Counted from the stretch's first letter, positions 34,978 to 44,619 are shown. The stretch: DNA of 64,000 nucleotides from Herbaspirillum rubrisubalbicans (GCF_003719195.1 NZ_CP024996.1:186001-250000), one strand, 5' to 3'. Notes: generated from the sequence alone by a model not told the origin. Numbers and translations are program-made.

Positions 34978-36153
34978 ATGAAAAAATCTCTGCTGGCACT
35001 CGCCGTTCTGGGCGCGTTCGCAGGCGCAGCACATGCGCAAAGCTCCGTCACGATCTACGGTATCGTCGATACCGGTGTTGTCTACCAAAGCAAGGTTGCC
35101 ACCGCTACTGGCGGCACCGGCACCAAGTTCAGCCTGAACTCGGGCATCATCCAGGGTTCGCGTATTGGTTTCAAGGGTGTTGAAGATCTGGGCGGCGGTC
35201 TGTCGGCCGTGTTCAACCTGGAAGCAGGCTTCTCCAACGACACCGGCGCTCTGGACGATTCCAAGACCAGCAATACCCTGTTCCGTCGCAAGTCTGTGGT
35301 CGGTCTGACCGGTGGCTTCGGTAGCGTGCTGCTGGGTCGTCAAACCGACTTCGCTGACACCATCTCCGCTTACACCGCTGTGAACGACTTCGGTGGCTGG
35401 GTCAGCAACTCCGGCTCCGGTCTGGATCGCCTGCAAGGCACCCGTACCAACAACTCCATCAGCTACACCACTGCCAACCTGAACGGCTTCACCGGTAACC
35501 TGATGTACGGCTTCGGCGAAACCGCTGGCCAAACCTCGGCTGGTCAATCCTTCGGCATCGGCGGCAAGTACGACAACGGTCCGCTGGGTCTGGGCATCAA
35601 CTACTACCAGTCCAAGGCTGGTTCGACCGCGTCTGACACCTCTCTGCTGGGCGCTTCCGGTGCCAGCAGCGTGGGTACCACCAGCACCCTCGCTGGTGAC
35701 ACCGCACAGAAGGTCCTGAACGTGGCAGCTTCCTACCAGTTCGGTCCTGCCCGTGTGTACGGTAACTACTCGCGCGTCAAGCAAGACCTCAACACCCAGG
35801 CCAACCTGACCGCCATTGGCGTCGGTTCGCTGACCTCGCTGACCAACCGTACCTTGGCCCGTTCCAACAAGGCTGACATCTATGAAATCGGTACCGCTTA
35901 CTCCCTGAGCCCCTCGCTCAAGCTGCTGGCGGCTGTTGATCACACCCGTGCCAACTTCGACGGCGTGACCAACAAGACCAAGCTGACCCAAGTCAGCCTG
36001 GGTACTGACTACTGGCTGTCCAAGCGCACCGACCTGTATGCCTTCTTGGCTTACACCAAGGCTAGCGATATGGCTAACCCGGGCGTCTCCGACAGCACCG
36101 GTACCGATGGCAACCAAGGCGCTGTCGCCGTGGGTATCCGTCACAAGTTCTAA
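34978..36153 (+). CDS. Gram-negative porin (trimeric, Burkholderiales type)
   Basis: A 391-residue outer-membrane porin. The signal peptide is MKKSLLALAVLGAFAGAAHA, followed by the mature start QSSVTIYGIVDTGVVY, and the terminal strand ends in Phe (GAVAVGIRHKF). The segments SRIGFKGVEDLGGGLSAVFNLE and RKSVVGLTGGFGSVLLGRQ are typical of porin_4 family general porins. The ATG at 34978 follows AGAGAAGGACG. Codon use is biased to C-ending optimal codons, as expected for a highly expressed gene. A strong terminator follows. The 34765-34977 leader is AT-rich and should contain the promoter. Confidence 0.96.
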   Translation: MKKSLLALAVLGAFAGAAHAQSSVTIYGIVDTGVVYQSKVATATGGTGTKFSLNSGIIQGSRIGFKGVEDLGGGLSAVFNLEAGFSNDTGALDDSKTSNTLFRRKSVVGLTGGFGSVLLGRQTDFADTISAYTAVNDFGGWVSNSGSGLDRLQGTRTNNSISYTTANLNGFTGNLMYGFGETAGQTSAGQSFGIGGKYDNGPLGLGINYYQSKAGSTASDTSLLGASGASSVGTTSTLAGDTAQKVLNVAASYQFGPARVYGNYSRVKQDLNTQANLTAIGVGSLTSLTNRTLARSNKADIYEIGTAYSLSPSLKLLAAVDHTRANFDGVTNKTKLTQVSLGTDYWLSKRTDLYAFLAYTKASDMANPGVSDSTGTDGNQGAVAVGIRHKF

Positions 36154-36214
36154 TGTGACTTGCACTGCTTGACCTTTGCGGGTCAAGCAAGCTGATGCAC
36201 AACAGAGCAGGAAG

Positions 36215-36248
36215 AAGCGCCGCATGAGGTTCATGCGGCGCTTTTTTT
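36215..36248 (+). terminator. Terminator after the porin gene
   Basis: AAGCGCCGCATGA and TCATGCGGCGCTT form a 13-bp perfect stem with a GGT loop, followed by seven T. Confidence 0.92.
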
Positions 36249-36722
36249 ATGCGCGCTTCTTTTTTGCATTTTGTTAGATTTTGTAACGTGTTCTGATCTC
36301 GTGCCGGTCGTCAAAAAAGGAAAAATAATATTCTTCGTGTTGCACTCGGGTTCGGCATGGCAGGTTTTCTCTTGACCAATAGGAGAGCTCATTTTTGGCA
36401 TTGCGAAAAGCTCGCTTTCCAGTCGCAAAAACATCTTGAAATACGCTCTGGGAGCGGATCTTGATGACTGTAAAGAAAGCGTAATAAGGCTCCAGGATCG
36501 CGCACTTTTGCGCAGCGCACTGCTCTAATGGACGCCACCGCCGATGCGCGCAGAGCTGAAGCTCTTCAATGAACTGCGCATCGTATCGCTCCTCCACGGA
36601 CTGGCGGGGCTGCATCAAATTCTAAGGTTTTGGTGCTCACCGGACCGACGCAGCTTGCTGCGCCGGAGGGGAAGTCTTTGTCCGCAGATTCTGGCTGCGG
36701 ACCTGCAACGAAAGGAAACGAC
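36249..36722. other. Intergenic, low-GC region with a doubtful minus-strand frame
   Basis: About 470 bases separate the porin terminator from the Sel1-repeat gene. A 114-codon frame on the minus strand (36274-36618) encodes an aromatic-rich polypeptide with no recognised motif and no clear ribosome site. I leave it unannotated as a gene. The GAAAGGAAACGAC ribosome site of the next gene is at the right end. Confidence 0.4.
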
Positions 36723-38258
36723 ATGGCGACAAGAGAAGAGCTGGCAGTCATCAAGGCCGCCCGCGCGGGTGAATCGCGTGCGCAACTGGCCCTGGGCCGG
36801 CGCTACCTCAACGGCGGCAGTGGCCTGCCGCGCAGCAAGGGCACGGCGTTCTACTGGTTGCGACGTGCTGCGCAGCAGGGTGTGGACGATGCCTGGATGA
36901 TCATCGGCCGCAACATCACCTACGAACAAGTCAAGGAGTTGTCTCCTCCACAGGAAGCAGCGGTGTGGTACGAGAAGGCTTTTGAGGCCGGCGTGCCGCA
37001 AGCCGGTCTGATCTTCGCGCGCCTGGTGCTGGACCATAGTGAGCAGTTCGACAGCAATACCCACGCCCGCGCCATCGCGGCGCTGTCGCTACTGGCCAGC
37101 CGTGATGACCACCAGGCCCAGTGGCTGCTGGCACAGCAGATGCAGCGCCACGGGCAGCCGGTAGTGCCGGGGGCGGCCGGCTCGGCAGTGGAAGAGCGCT
37201 TGATGCAGGAAGCCGCACGCGCCGGCATCGAACAGGCGCAATACGCATTGCTCGACAAGGCTTGGCAGCAAGGCCAGGGCGACGCCTTCGCACGTGGCGC
37301 GGCACCGTTGGTGGCGCGCCTCTTTGAGCGCAACAGTGGCGCGCTGGCGCAACTGGACAAGGATGCCGACGCCACCGGCCTGGTGCAGCTGAGCGCTGAA
37401 GAAGCAACGCTACTGCTGCGCTACGGACAATGGCTGGCGCGTGCCCAGACGCCTGAGCTGACCCAGTTGATGCGCTTGTTCGAACTGGCTGCGGTGGCCG
37501 GCGAGATCGAGGCCCGGCTGGAGCTGGGACTGCTATGCGCCAAGATCGACCGTGCCGGCAATCGGGTCTTCATGGAACTGGGTCTGGCCAATTTCAAGAA
37601 GGCACTGCACTGGCTGGTGCTAGCAGGTGAGGGCGGTTCGGCGCCGGCCTGGCACGCGCTGGCGCGCATCTATTCGCGTTCCATCTATTCGCAGCGCAAT
37701 CTGCAGGTGGCACAGCAATACCTGGAAAAGGCTGCCGAAGCCGGCCTGGTCGAGGCACAAAGCGAACTGGCCCAGATCTTTTGGCGCAATCGTCGTGACG
37801 ACCCCATGCATGACGTCAAGGCGCTGTACTGGTGGCAGCAGGCGGCCGCCCAAGGGGATGCGGCGGCGCTGGCTGCCTTGCAGCCCTTTACGGTCGAGCA
37901 ACAGGCACAAGGTTGGGCCCAGCAGGCGCGTGCCCAGCTCAGCGACAAGCTGCGCAACAGCAGTCCCTTCCTCAGTGCCCGCATCGAACTGGCTGCCATC
38001 TTCGGGCTGACCAAGCCGGAGGCGCTGCTCATCGACATCAAGCAAGCCGACTACGGCCACTGCCTGGTGGTGGATATCTGCGCGCATCACGCCCGCAGCA
38101 AGCGGCGCCTGATCGCGGTGCAGAGTGAAGCGCAACGCGCGGCCATCAATCGCGTCAGCCGCCTGTTCGGCGATGTCGATTGCGGTTTCAGCGGGCCGGA
38201 AGGCAATTACCGGCAGCGTCAGTATCGCTTGCGTACCGCCTTTCCCGAGGCAGCGTAG
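36723..38258 (+). CDS. Sel1-like repeat (SLR/TPR) protein
   Basis: A 511-residue protein built largely of Sel1-like helical repeats. Examples are ARAGESRAQLALGRRYLNGG, AGVPQAGLIFARLVLDHSE, AGEIEARLELGLLCAKIDRA, AGEGGSAPAWHALARIYSR and AAEAGLVEAQSELAQIFWRN. No signal peptide is evident, and the C-terminal 100 residues do not match repeats. Such proteins act as scaffolds. The partner is unknown. The ATG at 36723 is chosen because a ribosome site precedes it. It converges with the siderophore receptor gene. Confidence 0.85.
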   Translation: MATREELAVIKAARAGESRAQLALGRRYLNGGSGLPRSKGTAFYWLRRAAQQGVDDAWMIIGRNITYEQVKELSPPQEAAVWYEKAFEAGVPQAGLIFARLVLDHSEQFDSNTHARAIAALSLLASRDDHQAQWLLAQQMQRHGQPVVPGAAGSAVEERLMQEAARAGIEQAQYALLDKAWQQGQGDAFARGAAPLVARLFERNSGALAQLDKDADATGLVQLSAEEATLLLRYGQWLARAQTPELTQLMRLFELAAVAGEIEARLELGLLCAKIDRAGNRVFMELGLANFKKALHWLVLAGEGGSAPAWHALARIYSRSIYSQRNLQVAQQYLEKAAEAGLVEAQSELAQIFWRNRRDDPMHDVKALYWWQQAAAQGDAAALAALQPFTVEQQAQGWAQQARAQLSDKLRNSSPFLSARIELAAIFGLTKPEALLIDIKQADYGHCLVVDICAHHARSKRRLIAVQSEAQRAAINRVSRLFGDVDCGFSGPEGNYRQRQYRLRTAFPEAA

Positions 38259-38297
38259 GAGGGCAGCCAGGTCTTGCACTGGCTGCTGGCGCGGGGC

Positions 38298-40439
38298 TTA
38301 CATGTGGTAGCGCAGGCTCAGCGCCACGCTGCGCGGCGCGCCGGGCAGGCTGAGGTTGGGGCTGCTGCCATGGCCGGAGACGATGTAGCCGGTGTTGAAG
38401 AGGTTACCGATGTTGAGTTGCACCTCGTATTTGGCGGTGCGGTAGGCCGCCATTGCATCGGTGGTCACGTAGCCGGGCAGGGTGACGGTATTGCCCGGAT
38501 TGGCAAAGCGTGCGCCCACGGCGTTGGCACCGGCACCGACCACGAAGCCATCGCCCAGCTCCTTGGTCAGCCACAGGTTGGCGCTGTGGCGTGGTGTCAG
38601 GGTGGCGTTCTTGCCCTTGAAGGGAACGCTACCAGCAGCGGTGACACTGGTATCGAAGGAAGAGGAATCGGTGATTACCGCATCCAGCCAGGCATACCCG
38701 GCCAGCAGTTTCCAGCCTTGCTTGAGGTCGGCACTGAAGGTTAATTCAGCACCATCGGTACGCTGCTTGCCGACCGGGATGATGGTGTTGTTGGGCAGGG
38801 TAGACTTGATGTTGTCGCGCTCCAGGCGGAATACCGCGAGCGTCGCGCTGGCGCGACCTTCCCAGAAATCGTACTTGGCACCCACTTCGGTATTGCGCGT
38901 CTGTTCGGGGGCCAGGTCAGCATTGTTGGTGGCCAGCGCAAAATTTTCGCCGGAGGGCTGGAACGAACGGCTCCACGAAAGGTAATAGGATTGCGTCTGG
39001 CTGGGCTGCCACACCAATCCGGCACGCGGGCTGTAGGCGGTATCGGTGCGCGCCAGGTTGCTGGGCGCGCCATTGGCGGCCAAAAGCCGTGACTGCTGGC
39101 GGAAGCTGTCATAGCGCAGGCCCATCAGCGCTTTCCATTGCGGGCTCAGGCTCATGCTGTCCTGCAGATAGCCAGCGAAGGTGTCGTAGGTGCCGTAGGT
39201 CAGCGCGGCCGCACCCAGGCGGTTGGGATTGACCACCGGTAGCACCGGATTGAAGATCGACACCGCTGGCAACCCCGAGCTGCTCCCTGCCACCGGCACG
39301 CCACCATAGGTGGCAGCGTCCTTGCTTTGACTGCCCACTTCCACCCCGTACAGGATTTCATGCTTGGTTGGGCCCAGCGTCAGCTTCTGGGTCAGTTCGC
39401 TCTGGTTGAACCAGCCATTTTCATCGCGCACCAGTCTGGCGTGATTCAGGGCCATGGTGGCCGTGGTTTCATTGACGTTGCCGTTGATGTTGGTGCTGTT
39501 GCGATTGAGGTGGTAGTCGTAATAGCGCAGAGCGTTGCGCAAGGAGAATTCCTGATTGAAGCGATGCGTGAAGGTGGCCGTAGTGGACGCCACACGCGCC
39601 TGCACGAAGTCGGCATCGCGGGCATTGCGCGCGCCGAAGTAGGTGCCGGGGTCGACCGCCACCGGACGGCCCCGGTAGGACGGAATGCCGAAGTCCATCA
39701 CGCGCCGGTCTTCCAGATAGTCGGCCTGCAACAAGAGCTGGGTATCGGCCGAGAAGCGCAAGGCGATCGATGGGGCCAGCGCGGTGCGGTCGATGAATTG
39801 CTGGGCGCGATAGCCATCGCCGCGTTCCACCGCACCGGTCAGGCGCCAAGACAGGATGCCATCGTCGGTGCCCCGTCCCAGGTCCAGTTCGGCCCGGCGA
39901 CCTGCCGTACTGTTGGCGCTTAAGCCGATGTCGCTGACGTCGTCCCCAGGCTTCTTGCTCACCCGGTTGATCAGCCCGCCCGAGGACCCGCGGCCATAGA
40001 GCACGGCAGCCGGTCCCTTGATCACTTCCACGTGGTCCACATTGGAAAGGTCGCGGAAATACAGCGCGTCATCGCGGAAACCATCCACGAACTGGTCGCC
40101 GATGGCGGTGAAGCCGCGGATGAAGACCTGGTCGCGCTGGCCATCGCCGGTGGACAAGCCGAGACCGGGAACGTTCTTGAGCACATCCTGCATTGACATG
40201 GCGTTCTGGTCGCGTATTACCTGGGCCGGTACCACGTTGATGGTCTGCGGCACGTCGCGCAACGGTGCCTCGCTCTTGGTACCGCTCACGGCGGTCGGCG
40301 CCACGTAGCCATCGTTGGCGCGCGCGCCGCTGACTTCGATGGTGGGCAGGGCGCTGGCGGCCTGCTGGGCATGGGCCAGGGAAGTGACTGAACAGGTGGC
40401 CAACGCGGCCAAGGCGAGGGGATGCAGATGGAAATTCAT
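38298..40439 (-). CDS. TonB-dependent siderophore receptor
   Basis: A 713-residue outer-membrane receptor. It has a signal peptide (MNFHLHPLALAALATCSVTSLAHA), a TonB box near PTIEVSG, a plug with DVPQTINVVPAQVIRDQNAMSM and VIKGPAAVLYGRGSSGGLINRVSKKP, and a barrel ending in VALSLRYHM. The plug is closest to catecholate-type (Fiu-like) iron receptors. The ATG at 40439, preceded by GAAGAA, is preferred to a GTG at 40451. A near-perfect Fur box lies 30 bases upstream, so it is very probably iron-repressed. Confidence 0.94.
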   Translation of the reverse strand: MNFHLHPLALAALATCSVTSLAHAQQAASALPTIEVSGARANDGYVAPTAVSGTKSEAPLRDVPQTINVVPAQVIRDQNAMSMQDVLKNVPGLGLSTGDGQRDQVFIRGFTAIGDQFVDGFRDDALYFRDLSNVDHVEVIKGPAAVLYGRGSSGGLINRVSKKPGDDVSDIGLSANSTAGRRAELDLGRGTDDGILSWRLTGAVERGDGYRAQQFIDRTALAPSIALRFSADTQLLLQADYLEDRRVMDFGIPSYRGRPVAVDPGTYFGARNARDADFVQARVASTTATFTHRFNQEFSLRNALRYYDYHLNRNSTNINGNVNETTATMALNHARLVRDENGWFNQSELTQKLTLGPTKHEILYGVEVGSQSKDAATYGGVPVAGSSSGLPAVSIFNPVLPVVNPNRLGAAALTYGTYDTFAGYLQDSMSLSPQWKALMGLRYDSFRQQSRLLAANGAPSNLARTDTAYSPRAGLVWQPSQTQSYYLSWSRSFQPSGENFALATNNADLAPEQTRNTEVGAKYDFWEGRASATLAVFRLERDNIKSTLPNNTIIPVGKQRTDGAELTFSADLKQGWKLLAGYAWLDAVITDSSSFDTSVTAAGSVPFKGKNATLTPRHSANLWLTKELGDGFVVGAGANAVGARFANPGNTVTLPGYVTTDAMAAYRTAKYEVQLNIGNLFNTGYIVSGHGSSPNLSLPGAPRSVALSLRYHM

Positions 40440-40469
40440 CACATTCTTCACAATTGGTTGAATTAATAG

Positions 40470-40484
40470 GAATAATTATTATTC
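40470..40484 (-). promoter_or_regulatory. Fur box upstream of the siderophore receptor gene
   Basis: GAATAATTATTATTC is a perfect 7-1-7 inverted repeat that closely fits the Fur core TGATAATnATTATCA. It sits in an AT-rich stretch 31 bases before the receptor start codon, overlapping the expected promoter. Confidence 0.75.
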
Positions 40485-40591
40485 GTATTAAATGTCAATT
40501 GTAAGAACTTGTAAATATAAACCGCGCGCAAAGCCACACCAGTCCTAGCTGGCGGGAAAAAGCGTTTGATGGGGGAGTAGCGCGGCCAGCT

Positions 40592-41059
40592 TCAGTGCTG
40601 GCGCAGTACATCTTCGCCGTCGGGGTCGCCATCCGGCCCGGCTTGGCCGAAGGAATACAGCTCGTAGCTGGTGCCATCGTCATCGGCACCATATTGGTAG
40701 GAGTTGCCCCAAGGATCGCGCGGCAGGCGGTCGACGTAGCCGCCGATCTGCCAGTTGCCCGGTACGGGCGCGCGCGTGGGCTTGATCACCAGCGCCAGCA
40801 AGCCTTGCGCGGCGCTGGGATAGCGTCCGTTGTCCTGGCGGTAGCGTTCCAGGCCGGCGGCGATGGCTTGCATGTCCTTTTCGGCAGCCAGCGCCTGCGG
40901 GCTATGGTCGTGGTTGAAACGCGCCACCAAGGGCGGTACCAGCAAGGCGGCCGCCACTGCCAGCACGGTCAGTATCAGGATCCAGCGCAGGCGCGCCAGG
41001 CCGCGCTGCAGGAACAAGAAGGCAGGATGTCGCCGCGAGGGCAAAAGAGAACGGCGCAT
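40592..41059 (-). CDS. Orphan GspG-like pseudopilin without the prepilin Glu5
   Basis: A 155-residue protein with a C-terminal type II secretion GspG-like domain: GLERYRQDNGRYPSAAQGLLALV and LPRDPWGNSYQY are diagnostic, and a DGDPDGED acidic end resembles the calcium loop. The N-terminal part RGLARLRWILILTVLAVAAALLVPP has the hydrophobic helix, but the usual G-FTLIE cleavage motif is replaced by G-LARLR, so the conserved Glu5 is missing. No other gsp genes are near. It may be a membrane-anchored GspG relative that is not processed. Function unknown. Confidence 0.8.
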   Translation of the reverse strand: MRRSLLPSRRHPAFLFLQRGLARLRWILILTVLAVAAALLVPPLVARFNHDHSPQALAAEKDMQAIAAGLERYRQDNGRYPSAAQGLLALVIKPTRAPVPGNWQIGGYVDRLPRDPWGNSYQYGADDDGTSYELYSFGQAGPDGDPDGEDVLRQH

Positions 41060-41172
41060 GAATGCTGCTGGTTGATTGAGTCAACGGTAGAGGTGTCAAA
41101 GTCGCAAGTATAAGCGCGATAAGCGCGCCGCCGCACCGGATGGCGATCCGGCGCGCACACGCAGACCTTGAC

Positions 41173-41505
41173 TCAGGCTTGCAGGCTTACCGGTACCCCG
41201 GCCTGGCTGCTGACCACCTCTGACAAGGTGGCGTACAGTTCACTGCCGTCGCGGGTGTTGAGCCAGTGGCGACCGTCATACTTGTAGTGGAAACCGCCCG
41301 AGCGCGCAGCCAGCCACATTTCCTGCATGGGAGCCTGGCTGTTGATGATGATCTTGGAGCCGTTTTCCACGCATTCGATTTCCAGCACATTGCCGCTGCG
41401 GCTGCATTCCACGTCCAGGTCGCTGGCGTCGCAGGCGTCTTCCAGGGCCGTCTCGATGGCGTTAAGGGTGGCGTCAGCCAGGTCCAGGAATTCCGATTCG
41501 GTCAT
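41173..41505 (-). CDS. cyaY: Frataxin-like iron-binding protein CyaY
   Basis: A 110-residue cytoplasmic protein that binds iron and modulates the IscS cluster-assembly machinery. It has an acidic first helix (MTESEFLDLADATLNAIETALEDA) and the conserved beta-sheet segments KIIINSQAPMQEMWLAARSGGFHY and WLNTRDGSELY. The length matches the family. The ATG at 41505 is preferred to one 12 bases upstream. It is divergent from the lptM-like gene across 49 bases, as is usual for cyaY and lysA loci. Confidence 0.97.
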   Translation of the reverse strand: MTESEFLDLADATLNAIETALEDACDASDLDVECSRSGNVLEIECVENGSKIIINSQAPMQEMWLAARSGGFHYKYDGRHWLNTRDGSELYATLSEVVSSQAGVPVSLQA

Positions 41506-41554
41506 GCTACACTCCAAGGCATTCTAAGATTTTGATGTAATCCGACATTTTATC

Positions 41555-41797
41555 GTGAAGTCACACTATTCTCCCGCCCGTTGTGCAGCTTCCCTGGCGC
41601 TGTGCGCCGCCGTCCTGGTACTGGCCGGCTGCGGCCAGAAAGGCCCGCTGTACATGCCCAAGGTGCCGCCCGATCCCTTCGTGCGCACCCAGCCGGCCAA
41701 ACCGGCGCAGGCGGCGCCTGCGGCAGACGCCCCCGCCAATGAAAAGGCTGATGGCGTGACAGCCACCCCGCGGGACGCCGACTCGCCCAAACGATGA
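41555..41797 (+). CDS. lptM: LptM-like small lipoprotein
   Basis: An 80-residue lipoprotein with the lipobox LAGC (Cys26), followed by GQKGPLYMPK, the conserved motif of the LptM (formerly YifL/LppL) family. LptM assists maturation of the LptD LPS transporter. The start is a GTG at 41555. It precedes lysA by 97 bases, the usual order cyaY<->lptM-lysA in proteobacteria. The C-terminal half is Ala/Pro-rich and low in complexity. Confidence 0.88.
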   Translation: MKSHYSPARCAASLALCAAVLVLAGCGQKGPLYMPKVPPDPFVRTQPAKPAQAAPAADAPANEKADGVTATPRDADSPKR

Positions 41798-41894
41798 TGC
41801 CAGGCTGAAACACAGTACGCCATATAACGGCCGGTCCCAGCGATGACGCGGACCGTGCCGGATTTCCCAACAGCACTGAATTTTCCGGATCTCC

Positions 41895-43187
41895 ATGTCC
41901 CACTTTTCCTATCGCAACGGCGCCTTGCACGCCGAACAGGTTTCCTTGCAGGCGCTGGCCGAACAGTTCGGTACGCCCCTCTACGTCTATTCCAAGGCGG
42001 CCCTGGTAGAAAACTTCTCGGCCTATGCCAACGCCTGCCGCACTGCCGGCCGCGCCGATGGTGCCAAGGGGGGCGCGCTGGTGTGCTACTCGGTCAAGTC
42101 CAATTCCAACCTGGCGGTATTGAATCTGCTGGGCAAGCTGGGATCGGGCTTCGATATCGTGTCCGCTGGCGAACTGCTGCGTGTGGTGGCCGCCGGTGGC
42201 GATGCGCGCAAGGTGATTTTCTCGGGCGTGGGCAAGGGCCGCGATGAAATGAAGCTGGCGCTGGAACACGACATCCTGTGCTTCAACGTCGAATCGATCC
42301 CGGAAGTGGCCCGCCTGAATGAAGTGGCTGGCGCGCTGGGCAAGCGCGCGCGCATCTCGCTGCGGGTGAATCCCAACGTGGATGCCAAGACCCATCCCTA
42401 CATCTCCACGGGCCTGAAGGAAAACAAGTTCGGCGTGGCCTATGAAGATGCACTGAACTGCTACCGCACCGCTGCGGCATTGCCCCACATCGAAGTGGTC
42501 GGCATCGATTGCCACATCGGTTCGCAATTGCTGGATGACTCGCCATTGCTGGAAGCGCTGGACAAGATCATCGACATGGTCGACGCACTGGAAGCCGAAG
42601 GCATCCCCATCCACCATCTCGACATCGGTGGCGGCATCGGCATCCGTTACGACGATGAGCAACCGGTCGCCATCGGCGGCTATCTGGCGCGCGTGTTCGC
42701 CCGCGTCGATGCCTGGCGTGCCAAGAAGTACGATGGTCGCCCGATCCAGGTGATGTTCGAGCCGGGCCGCTCGGTGGTCGGCAATGCCGGCCTGCTGCTC
42801 ACCGAGGTGCAATACCTCAAGCATGGTGAAGAAAAGAACTTCGCCGTGGTCGATGCTGCCATGAACGATTTGATGCGCCCGGCCATGTACGAAGCCTGGC
42901 ATGGCGTCCAGACAGTGAAGGAAAACGCCGGCCAGCCCTGCATCTACGACGTCGTCGGCCCGGTATGTGAATCCGGCGACTGGCTGGCCCGTGCGCGCGA
43001 ACTGGCCATCGGGGAAGGCGATCTGCTGGCGCTGATGTCGGCCGGCGCCTATGGCATGACCATGGCCTCCAACTACAACACCCGCGGCCGCGCTGCCGAA
43101 GTGCTGGTCGATGGCCAGCAGGCACACCTGGTCCGTGCCCGTGAAAACCCGGCTGACTTGTTCGCACTCGAAAAGATCGTCAACTGA
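41895..43187 (+). CDS. lysA: Diaminopimelate decarboxylase
   Basis: A 430-residue PLP enzyme that converts meso-diaminopimelate to L-lysine. The PLP lysine is Lys68 in CYSVKSNSNLAVL. The glycine loop DIGGGIGIRY, the EPGRSVVGNAG segment and the CESGDWLAR active-site motif of the neighbouring subunit are present. It is followed by a strong terminator. Confidence 0.98.
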   Translation: MSHFSYRNGALHAEQVSLQALAEQFGTPLYVYSKAALVENFSAYANACRTAGRADGAKGGALVCYSVKSNSNLAVLNLLGKLGSGFDIVSAGELLRVVAAGGDARKVIFSGVGKGRDEMKLALEHDILCFNVESIPEVARLNEVAGALGKRARISLRVNPNVDAKTHPYISTGLKENKFGVAYEDALNCYRTAAALPHIEVVGIDCHIGSQLLDDSPLLEALDKIIDMVDALEAEGIPIHHLDIGGGIGIRYDDEQPVAIGGYLARVFARVDAWRAKKYDGRPIQVMFEPGRSVVGNAGLLLTEVQYLKHGEEKNFAVVDAAMNDLMRPAMYEAWHGVQTVKENAGQPCIYDVVGPVCESGDWLARARELAIGEGDLLALMSAGAYGMTMASNYNTRGRAAEVLVDGQQAHLVRARENPADLFALEKIVN

Positions 43188-43209
43188 GCATATTGTTGAT
43201 TGTTTGATC

Positions 43210-43246
43210 AACGGCAGCCCGCGGAAACGCGGCTGCCGTTTATTTT
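43210..43246 (+). terminator. Terminator after lysA
   Basis: AACGGCAGCC pairs with GGCTGCCGTT around CGCGGAAACGC (itself a small hairpin), followed by TATTTTT. It lies 23 bases after the lysA stop. Confidence 0.85.
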
Positions 43247-43453
43247 TGGATATCACTTCTTAATTGCCCGGCAACACCCAGCGGGTCGGGGTTGCAGAAA
43301 TTTTTTGCAGAGCCGCATTTTTGTTTTGCCTTTCGGAAATTTTGGCGCAAAATAACCGTCCGTCCAAAAAACAAACGATTCATCACAATCGCCTGAGGCG
43401 CTACTGCGCCACCCGAGGCCAGGCACAGCAATACGGACGCAAGGGAGAACACC

Positions 43454-44386
43454 ATGGCTACCGGGAGGGTGGTCGGTAGTGCTTTACAGGGGAATTCCAT
43501 GCAAGTCTTGGAACGCACAGGGGAAGATCGCGACAGACGCGCGACCACCGATGCCGCCGCACGCGCCAGCCAAATCAGCGGCAGCGCCCAGACCGGGGCC
43601 CATGGGCTGCCGTCGGCCTCGCACCTGAGCGCCGACGAACTCGAAGTGCACGCCTCGCAGATGACCGCGGTTGCCGTCGCCGCGGCCGCAGTGACAGCTG
43701 CCGTAGCGACCGCAGCGGCCAGCTCTCCAACAGCCACATCAGCTACCCCGGACCAGGACGCGCCGCAGCCCGAGGCCAGTCCCCAGGTTGTCAGCCGGGG
43801 CCCGCGTGGTCCCCGCGAGCCGGCGCCGATCCAGGTTTCCACCCGCCGCGCCTTGCTGGTGTCGCTGTTGACCCTGGTCATCATCGGTCTGGCCGTCTGG
43901 GCCGCGGCTCAGTGGCCGCAGCGCTCCTTGAAACCAGTGTTGCCGCAATTGCCGGCACAGTCCGCCGTCACCACGGATCCGGCGCCCTCCGCCGAGCCTG
44001 CCAGCAGCCAAGCTGCTCCCGGCCCGGAGGTGATCGCCCAGTTGCAGCAGGAAGCCGAACAGAAAGCCAACCTGCTGAGCCAGAAACGGGCCGCTGCCGA
44101 GGCCCGCCAGCGCCGCGAGGATGCCGCCCTGGCCGTGCGCGAACAGCGCCGCCGGGAAGCCGAGGCGCAACTGGCCAATGCCCGCGCCAAGGCCGAACGC
44201 GCCCAGGCCGCGCTGCCGCAGCCGGAAGTGGTGCAGGTCGTGCCGGTGCCCTCGCTGGCCGAGCAGGTCAAGCAATGCAGCACCCTGTCGCTGTTTGCCC
44301 GTGAAAGCTGCCTGTGGAAACTGTGCGACGGCCAGTGGGGCAAGAACGGCTGCCCCTCCTACGAGCATAGCAACGAAGGCGCCTGA
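43454..44386 (+). CDS. Hypothetical membrane protein with coiled coil and C-terminal Cys motif
   Basis: A 310-residue protein with an Ala/Thr-rich cytoplasmic N-terminus, one membrane segment (about residues 133-155, LLVSLLTLVIIGLAVWAAAQ), a Glu/Arg-rich coiled coil (about 195-265) and a conserved-looking end CSTLSLFARESCLWKLCDGQWGKNGCPSY with four cysteines. A GGGAGAACACC site precedes the ATG. The layout recalls TolA-like or envelope-spanning proteins of Burkholderiales but I recognise no named family. Confidence 0.7.
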   Translation: MATGRVVGSALQGNSMQVLERTGEDRDRRATTDAAARASQISGSAQTGAHGLPSASHLSADELEVHASQMTAVAVAAAAVTAAVATAAASSPTATSATPDQDAPQPEASPQVVSRGPRGPREPAPIQVSTRRALLVSLLTLVIIGLAVWAAAQWPQRSLKPVLPQLPAQSAVTTDPAPSAEPASSQAAPGPEVIAQLQQEAEQKANLLSQKRAAAEARQRREDAALAVREQRRREAEAQLANARAKAERAQAALPQPEVVQVVPVPSLAEQVKQCSTLSLFARESCLWKLCDGQWGKNGCPSYEHSNEGA

Positions 44387-44619
44387 GCCGGCCCGGCATC
44401 CCGGTATCGTCCCCCGTGCCGCCGCGCCTGGCGGCGCAAGCTCCTCTTCATTGTTGCGCTGATTCCCTGACGAAATCCTGACTCCCCCCGCCCCTGCGGG
44501 CGGGAGCAATTCTTGCTTGCGCAAAGGCTCATCGACGCCGTGCCGCCAGCGCGGCTGTGGCCCGGCAGCGACAGATGAAAAGTCTTGCCACAAGCGGCTT
44601 TGCGCACGGTAGTTGCCGC

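Noticed and set aside
36274..36618. Possible 114-residue minus-strand gene between the porin and Sel1 genes.
   Set aside because: No ribosome site, no motif and an awkward position. Kept only as a comment on the gap.
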